From: Gloeocapsa sp. DLM2.Bin57
GTDB lineage: Bacteria > Cyanobacteriota > Cyanobacteriia > Cyanobacteriales > Gloeocapsaceae
Length of the DNA: 60,627 nucleotides
Reading direction: 5' to 3'
Assembly: GCA_007693955.1 (NCBI GenBank)
Contig: RECR01000101.1
Span: 1 to 60,627 of the forward strand
A program made the position numbers and the translations under genes. Numbering within the stretch: the first letter of the stretch is position 1; each line of letters opens with the position of its first letter. The notes under the pieces were generated by a model, which made no database searches, was not told the origin of the DNA, and saw only the letters and a program-made list of their open reading frames with translations. Below are positions 56,446-60,627 of this stretch, in pieces.

Positions 56446-57248
56446 ACTATTTTAACCTCTCAGGTGAGATAGCAATAGTAACGGGCGCTTTAGGTCGTTT
56501 AGGTCCTGTTTGGATCGAGACTTTACTGGGAGCTGGAGCAACTGTACTAGGGATAGACTTAGCCAAAGCGCCCCTCAACCCTCAATTTAACCAGTTAAGA
56601 GAACAATACCGAGAAAACCAATTATACTTGTATAGAGGAGACGTAACAGAACGCTCAAGTCTAGAACTATTGCGCGATCGCTGTTTAACAGAAATAGGAA
56701 CTCCAAGTATCCTAGTTAATAACGCAGGGATAGATCAACCCCCCGGTCAAGTTAAAACCTATACCATCGAAGATGTCCCTCCAGAAATATTTCGCCAAGT
56801 TCTAGAAGTAAACGTCTTAGGTGCTTTTCAAGTGAGTCAAGTATTTGGCGCACCAATGGTTAAAGCCAGAAAAGGTTCAATAATCAATATTGGCTCTCTC
56901 TATGGTAGCGTCTCTCCTGACTCTCGTTTTTACGACCATCTAGACTGTGTTCCCCCCTTTCTCAAACCACCCGCCTACGGCGCTTCTAAAGCGGCTTTGG
57001 CTAATCTGACTCGTTATCTAGCTACCCATTGGGGACAATATGGTATTAGAATAAACACTCTTTCTCCAGGAGGAGTATTAGGAGGACAAGACGAGACCTT
57101 TAAAGAGAAATTCTGTGCTCGTGTTCCCCTAGCTAGAATGGCTCAATCAGAAGATTTAACAGGACCATTGTTATTTCTAGCCTCAGCTGCATCAGCTTAT
57201 GTAACGGGAATAGAGTTGAAAGTTGATGGTGGTTTTACTGCTTGGTAA
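56442..57248 (+). CDS. SDR-family oxidoreductase coupled to the NeuB homologue
   Basis: 268 residues from GTG 56442, overlapping the NeuB stop by 4 bp. Classical SDR: the nucleotide motif VTGALGRLGPVW, NNAG, the active Ser in NIGSLYGSV, YGASK (YxxxK) and a C-terminal YVTGIELKVDGGFTAW. Operon partners of NeuB-type enzymes in cyanobacteria often make or modify the sugar precursor, so a role in nonulosonic acid or surface glycan synthesis is likely but inferred. Confidence 0.88.
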   Translation: MNYFNLSGEIAIVTGALGRLGPVWIETLLGAGATVLGIDLAKAPLNPQFNQLREQYRENQLYLYRGDVTERSSLELLRDRCLTEIGTPSILVNNAGIDQPPGQVKTYTIEDVPPEIFRQVLEVNVLGAFQVSQVFGAPMVKARKGSIINIGSLYGSVSPDSRFYDHLDCVPPFLKPPAYGASKAALANLTRYLATHWGQYGIRINTLSPGGVLGGQDETFKEKFCARVPLARMAQSEDLTGPLLFLASAASAYVTGIELKVDGGFTAW

Positions 57249-57324
57249 ATCAAAAAAAAGAAAAGCTAAGATAGGGATGAACTCTATCAAAAAATGTTAA
57301 ATAAAATTCTTGAGGATAATAAAG

Positions 57325-58065
57325 ATGAAATCATGGTTACGCCTTGGTATAACAGCTAGTTTAATAAGTACAACATTATTTGGCTCTGTAATGAGTCAAA
57401 ACTTACCTGCGATCGCATTACCCATGGAACAAATAGTGACTAAATTAGAACCAATTCCAGTATTTACAGTAGCAGACGAAACGGGAGCACCCCTAGTAGC
57501 TACAGGAGAAAATAATACCCAAGTAGCGGGAGTATTTATCAGTCAAGCAGATGCTCAAGAATTTGTGCAAAGATTGCAACAAGAAAACCCCGATTTAGGA
57601 AGCCAAGTCAGGGTTGTACCTGTATCCTTAAGCAAAATCTATGAACTCGCTGTTGATAGTCAAAATGACCCTACTGCCTTACAATTCGCTTATGTACCTG
57701 TTGAAGCACAAGTACAAAAAGCTGAAGAGTTAATGAGTGCATCAGGAGAAGAATTTCCAGGTGGCGTACCTTTATTCGTAGCCACCACAGGAGAAGATCA
57801 AGGTTATCTGACTATCCAACAAAATAATGAGCAGGTAATTCCCTTTTTCTTTGAAAAACAACAGTTAGATAATATGATTACTAACTTTAAACAAGAACAA
57901 CCAGAATTAGCCGACCAAGTAGCAGTAGAGGTAGTACCCCTAGAAGTAATGCTCTCAACTCTACAAAATAGTAATGATGAAGGACTCGATAAAATTGTCT
58001 TGATTCCAACCACAGAAGCGATAGAGTTTATTCGTTCCACTACCCCTACTGATGGTCAACCCTAA
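57325..58065 (+). CDS. Tic22-like family protein
   Basis: 246 residues from ATG 57325 (AGGA about 9 nt upstream). It has a signal peptide over residues ~1-33 ending AIALPM. The body carries two related halves: EPIPVFTVADETGAPLVA, GVFISQADAQEFVQRLQQ and VPVSLSKIYELA, then GVPLFVATTGEDQGYLTI and PFFFEKQQLDNMI. This fits Tic22-type proteins, which sit in the cyanobacterial periplasm or thylakoid and help outer-membrane biogenesis. The 3' end overlaps prmC by 14 bp. Confidence 0.88.
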   Translation: MKSWLRLGITASLISTTLFGSVMSQNLPAIALPMEQIVTKLEPIPVFTVADETGAPLVATGENNTQVAGVFISQADAQEFVQRLQQENPDLGSQVRVVPVSLSKIYELAVDSQNDPTALQFAYVPVEAQVQKAEELMSASGEEFPGGVPLFVATTGEDQGYLTIQQNNEQVIPFFFEKQQLDNMITNFKQEQPELADQVAVEVVPLEVMLSTLQNSNDEGLDKIVLIPTTEAIEFIRSTTPTDGQP

Positions 58066-58966
58066 GTTACGGGTAAAACTTAACGGCAAAACATTACATA
58101 AGTGGCGATACCAGGCGATCGCCACCGCTAAAACCGCGGGAATTAACCCCACAGAAGTAGATTGGTTATTAACTAGAATAACTAATTTAAGTAAGCTAGA
58201 TTTACGTCTAGAGTCTTATTTAAATCAAGATCTTGTTCTCAGCGAGAAATCTTTGACAGAATTAACTCAATTATGGGAACAAAGAATCAAAAAAAACGTC
58301 CCTGTACAATACTTGATTAACACTGTTTATTGGCGAGACTTTAAATTACAAGTGTCTCAAGACGTCTTGATTCCTCGTCCCGAAACAGAATTAATTATTG
58401 ATTTGCTAGAAAATAGCCTTAAATTTAGCGAGAATGAGGAGTTAAAAACAGGTGTGTGGGTGGATTTGGGAACAGGAAGTGGAGCGATCGCCCTAGGATT
58501 AGCTCAATTACTACCAGAAGCAACTATATACGCTGTAGATATTAGCAAAGCGGCACTGGCGATCGCTGCTACAAACGCAGCCCAATTGCATCTAGAAAAT
58601 AGAATCAAATTTCAACAGGGTGATTGGTGGTCACCCTTAAAAGAATGGAAAGGAAAAATTAGTGGGATGGTCAGTAATCCTCCTTATATTCCTACTGCTA
58701 TGATAGCACAACTTCAACCAGAAGTCACTCTCCATGAACCCCATCTCGCCCTAGATGGAGGCAAAAATGGTCTAGAGTCTTTGCTACATCTAGTAGTAAC
58801 AGCTCCCGATTATTTGTGCTCTGGTGGCATTTGGTTGTGTGAAATTATGAGTGGGCAAGGTCAACAAGTAGCTCAACTACTCTCTAATCAAGGAAGTTAT
58901 CACAAGATAAGTATCTACTCAGATTTAGCTAATCTCGAACGTTTTGTTTTAGCTTACAAAAAATGA
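58052..58966 (+). CDS. prmC: Release-factor glutamine methyltransferase PrmC (HemK)
   Basis: 304 residues. The N-terminal helical domain holds AGINPTEVDWLL and VPVQYLINTVYWRDF. The Rossmann domain has WVDLGTGSGAIALGLA, the VDISKAALAIA acidic motif and the catalytic SNPPYIP. It methylates the GGQ Gln of release factors. It overlaps tic22-like upstream and tsaC downstream (ATGA). Confidence 0.95.
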   Translation: MVNPKLRVKLNGKTLHKWRYQAIATAKTAGINPTEVDWLLTRITNLSKLDLRLESYLNQDLVLSEKSLTELTQLWEQRIKKNVPVQYLINTVYWRDFKLQVSQDVLIPRPETELIIDLLENSLKFSENEELKTGVWVDLGTGSGAIALGLAQLLPEATIYAVDISKAALAIAATNAAQLHLENRIKFQQGDWWSPLKEWKGKISGMVSNPPYIPTAMIAQLQPEVTLHEPHLALDGGKNGLESLLHLVVTAPDYLCSGGIWLCEIMSGQGQQVAQLLSNQGSYHKISIYSDLANLERFVLAYKK

Positions 58967-59553
58967 CAAAAGTTTCTCAAGAAGAATTAGTAACCAGTGC
59001 GATCGCCTCTCAAGTAATCTGTTTTCCTACAGATACAGTGCCAGCCTTAGCAGTACGACCTGATCAAGCTAACAAAATCTTTACTCTTAAGCAACGTTCC
59101 CAAGACAAACCACTGATTCTTATGGCCGCAACAGCAGAACAATTGTGGCAATTTGTCCAAGGAAGTAGCCAAGAAATGAAAATCTGGGCAGAAACAGCCC
59201 AAAAATATTGGCCCGGTGCGTTGACCTTGGTTTTACCTGCTTCTAGTCAGGTTCATCCCTCGGTAAACCCTAATGATCCCACCACCATTGGTTTACGCAT
59301 TCCTAATCATCCTCTGGCTTTGGCTATTCTAGCTCAAACTGGTCCACTAGCTACCACCAGTGTCAATCTTTCGGGTGAGCCACCTTTAGAAATTTTTGAC
59401 GAAATTGACCGCAAATTTCCCCAACTACCCATTCTTGACTATGGTAAACCAGGGGAAAAACTAGGGAGTGGTTTACCTTCTACTGTGGCTAAATGGAATC
59501 TTGGGCATTGGGAAATACTTCGTAAAGGATATATTATTAATTTGGAGCTATAG
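58963..59553 (+). CDS. tsaC: Threonylcarbamoyl-AMP synthase (TsaC/YrdC)
   Basis: 196 residues, the short TsaC form without a Sua5 C-terminal domain. ICFPTDTVPALAV, TLKQRSQDKPLILM, KYWPGALTLVLP, IGLRIPNHPLALAIL and TTSVNLSGEPPL are all family motifs. It makes the activated carbamoyl for t6A37 in tRNAs. It is coupled by overlapping starts and stops to prmC before and the kinase-like gene after. Confidence 0.95.
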   Translation: MTKVSQEELVTSAIASQVICFPTDTVPALAVRPDQANKIFTLKQRSQDKPLILMAATAEQLWQFVQGSSQEMKIWAETAQKYWPGALTLVLPASSQVHPSVNPNDPTTIGLRIPNHPLALAILAQTGPLATTSVNLSGEPPLEIFDEIDRKFPQLPILDYGKPGEKLGSGLPSTVAKWNLGHWEILRKGYIINLEL

Positions 59554-60371
59554 TGTCTATGAATCAAGAATCTATTCAATCCCAAGCTGAAATTGAACGT
59601 TTAAGACAACAACTCCTAGAAACTGAACAAGCCTATTATCTCGCTGAAGAGATGAGTAAATTTAAAGCGGGTTTTTTAGCACGCATTGCTCATGAAATTC
59701 GCTCTCCTTTAGCTAGAGTCATGAATCTAAATCAAGCTATTCTCACTAATTTATGTCTAGATCCTACTGAAGAAAGAGATTTTCTCAAACGTGGACAACA
59801 AGCTCTTAATGACTTACATCATCTTCTTGATGAAATAATTGCTATTTCTAATACGGCTAATTGCACCTGTCAATTAAAGATACAAAAGTGTGATTTAAAA
59901 GAAATTTTAGCAGAAGTTTACTGTCAAATTAATTTACAAGCTCTTTCTTCGGGTCTTAAATTTAAAACTATTATTCCTTCTACTTCTATTTATGTTTATG
60001 CAGATTATCACCGTTTATTACACGCACTGACTCTGCTAATCGATGTTGTAATCAGTTTTCAACAAAATCATCAACTAATCTTAGAAGTTATGGTTAATTA
60101 TGAGCAACTTTTAGTTAGTATTAATTTAGATTTTTGTGGAACAATAGAGTTATTGAGTGAACCAACTAATTTAATTAATAATCTCCACCAAGATTTTCTT
60201 AATAACTATCATAATCTTCCCGTGAAAATAGATATCTCACCAGGAAGTAAATTTCATCTAATCGCTGATTTACTCGAATCCATGGGAGGAAAATTAACCA
60301 TAATTGAAAACCAGTCTCAAAGAACTCTAACTAGTTTACAGTGTTTATTACCACTAGCTGAGATCATCTAA
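59553..60371 (+). CDS. Histidine-kinase-like protein with decayed ATPase domain
   Basis: 272 residues from GTG 59553, which has GGAG 5 nt upstream and shares one base with the tsaC stop. A coiled start leads to a HisKA domain with FLARIAHEIRSPLARV (phospho-acceptor His ~48). The remainder follows the HATPase layout but lacks its key residues: the N box reads HALTLLIDVV with no Asn, no DTGxG or GxGLG loop is found, and only LLESMGGKLTI remains near the end. Probably it cannot bind ATP; it may act as a scaffold or phosphotransfer partner. Coupled to prmC-tsaC. Confidence 0.8.
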   Translation: MSMNQESIQSQAEIERLRQQLLETEQAYYLAEEMSKFKAGFLARIAHEIRSPLARVMNLNQAILTNLCLDPTEERDFLKRGQQALNDLHHLLDEIIAISNTANCTCQLKIQKCDLKEILAEVYCQINLQALSSGLKFKTIIPSTSIYVYADYHRLLHALTLLIDVVISFQQNHQLILEVMVNYEQLLVSINLDFCGTIELLSEPTNLINNLHQDFLNNYHNLPVKIDISPGSKFHLIADLLESMGGKLTIIENQSQRTLTSLQCLLPLAEII

Positions 60372-60513
60372 TCTGGTAAAGCGATATGTTCTGTGCTAGA
60401 ATATAGGCATAGTTTAGACCGATTAGTAATCATCATCGTTGTATTTGAGTTAACAGAAAAAACAATTGTTGTGTAGAAATTTTCTGGCTGAGTAGTCATT
60501 AAATACACTTTTA

Positions 60514-60627
60514 GTGACATACTCCTACACCGAATCAAAGATTATGGTGTAGGCTTCTTATCTTTCACCTTAAGAGATGATTGACCGTTTTTGAGTGAGG
60601 CGATGCCCATCCCCACTTTTTTAATTA
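60514..60627 (-). repeat. ~110-bp repeat element, copy B (reaches window edge)
   Basis: The reverse complement matches copy A (28718-28828), including GTGGGGATGGGCATCGCCTC and ACTCAAAAACGG. It has a perfect terminal hairpin CCTACACC...GGTGTAGG before AGTATGTCAC. On the minus strand it may continue beyond the window. It lies ~140 bp after the kinase-like gene; the 60372-60513 stretch shows nothing else I can name. Confidence 0.7.

Overview
The window comes from a cyanobacterial chromosome, low in GC and densely coded. The signs are many GCGATCGC (HIP1) octamers and a set of genes typical of cyanobacteria: PedR, CrhR, BtpA, bifunctional GlpX, the arginine dihydrolase ArgZ/AgrE, a VKOR-thioredoxin fusion, LrtA, and DUF3120, DUF4079 and DUF6464 proteins. 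No ribosomal RNA, CRISPR array or complete insertion sequence was seen. A unicellular or colonial chroococcalean lineage is plausible, but that is inference.

Left part (1-7761): this is the most distinctive region. Five tightly packed minus-strand genes encode an IS630-type helix-turn-helix protein, a C39-peptidase ABC exporter with an N-terminal cyclic-nucleotide-binding-like domain, an HlyD adaptor, a parvulin-like prolyl isomerase and a PEP-CTERM-like envelope protein. On the other side of a 379-bp spacer, on the plus strand, lies a 100-residue protein with a double-glycine leader, the kind of substrate C39 exporters cleave. Good promoters face both ways. It looks like a self-contained peptide secretion system with its own cargo.

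7734-24088: a methyltransferase; an alpha-amylase gene interrupted by one in-frame UGA; tRNA-Ala(GGC); DUF3120; lipB; lrtA; cobN; a hybrid histidine kinase with a changed receiver site overlapping nanE; a glycosyltransferase; the dcd-thyX-hydrolase run; gltA; and a NifU-like scaffold.

24089-45000: a pentapeptide-repeat gene behind a long leader, speD, DUF6464, DUF4079, a GNAT, ftsZ, hemA, glpX, pedR and a PfkB kinase. Next comes an overlapping run of a P1B-4 metal ATPase, recJ and an unusual 2-hydroxyacid-dehydrogenase-like/sulfotransferase fusion. thrC, crhR, rimO, a glycosyltransferase and an epimerase follow.

45000-60627: btpA, VKOR, a small conserved protein, ppk2, hemC, argZ and asparaginase. 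A COG0523 metal GTPase follows behind a near-perfect Zur-type palindrome. Next are a scar of tandem duplication, a glutathionyl-hydroquinone reductase, a 31-residue single-helix ORF, a TnpB relic, a NeuB-SDR pair, Tic22-like-prmC-tsaC, and a histidine-kinase-like protein with a decayed ATPase domain. A ~110-bp repeat closes the window; a second, inverted copy lies beside a yjbQ remnant after ftsZ.
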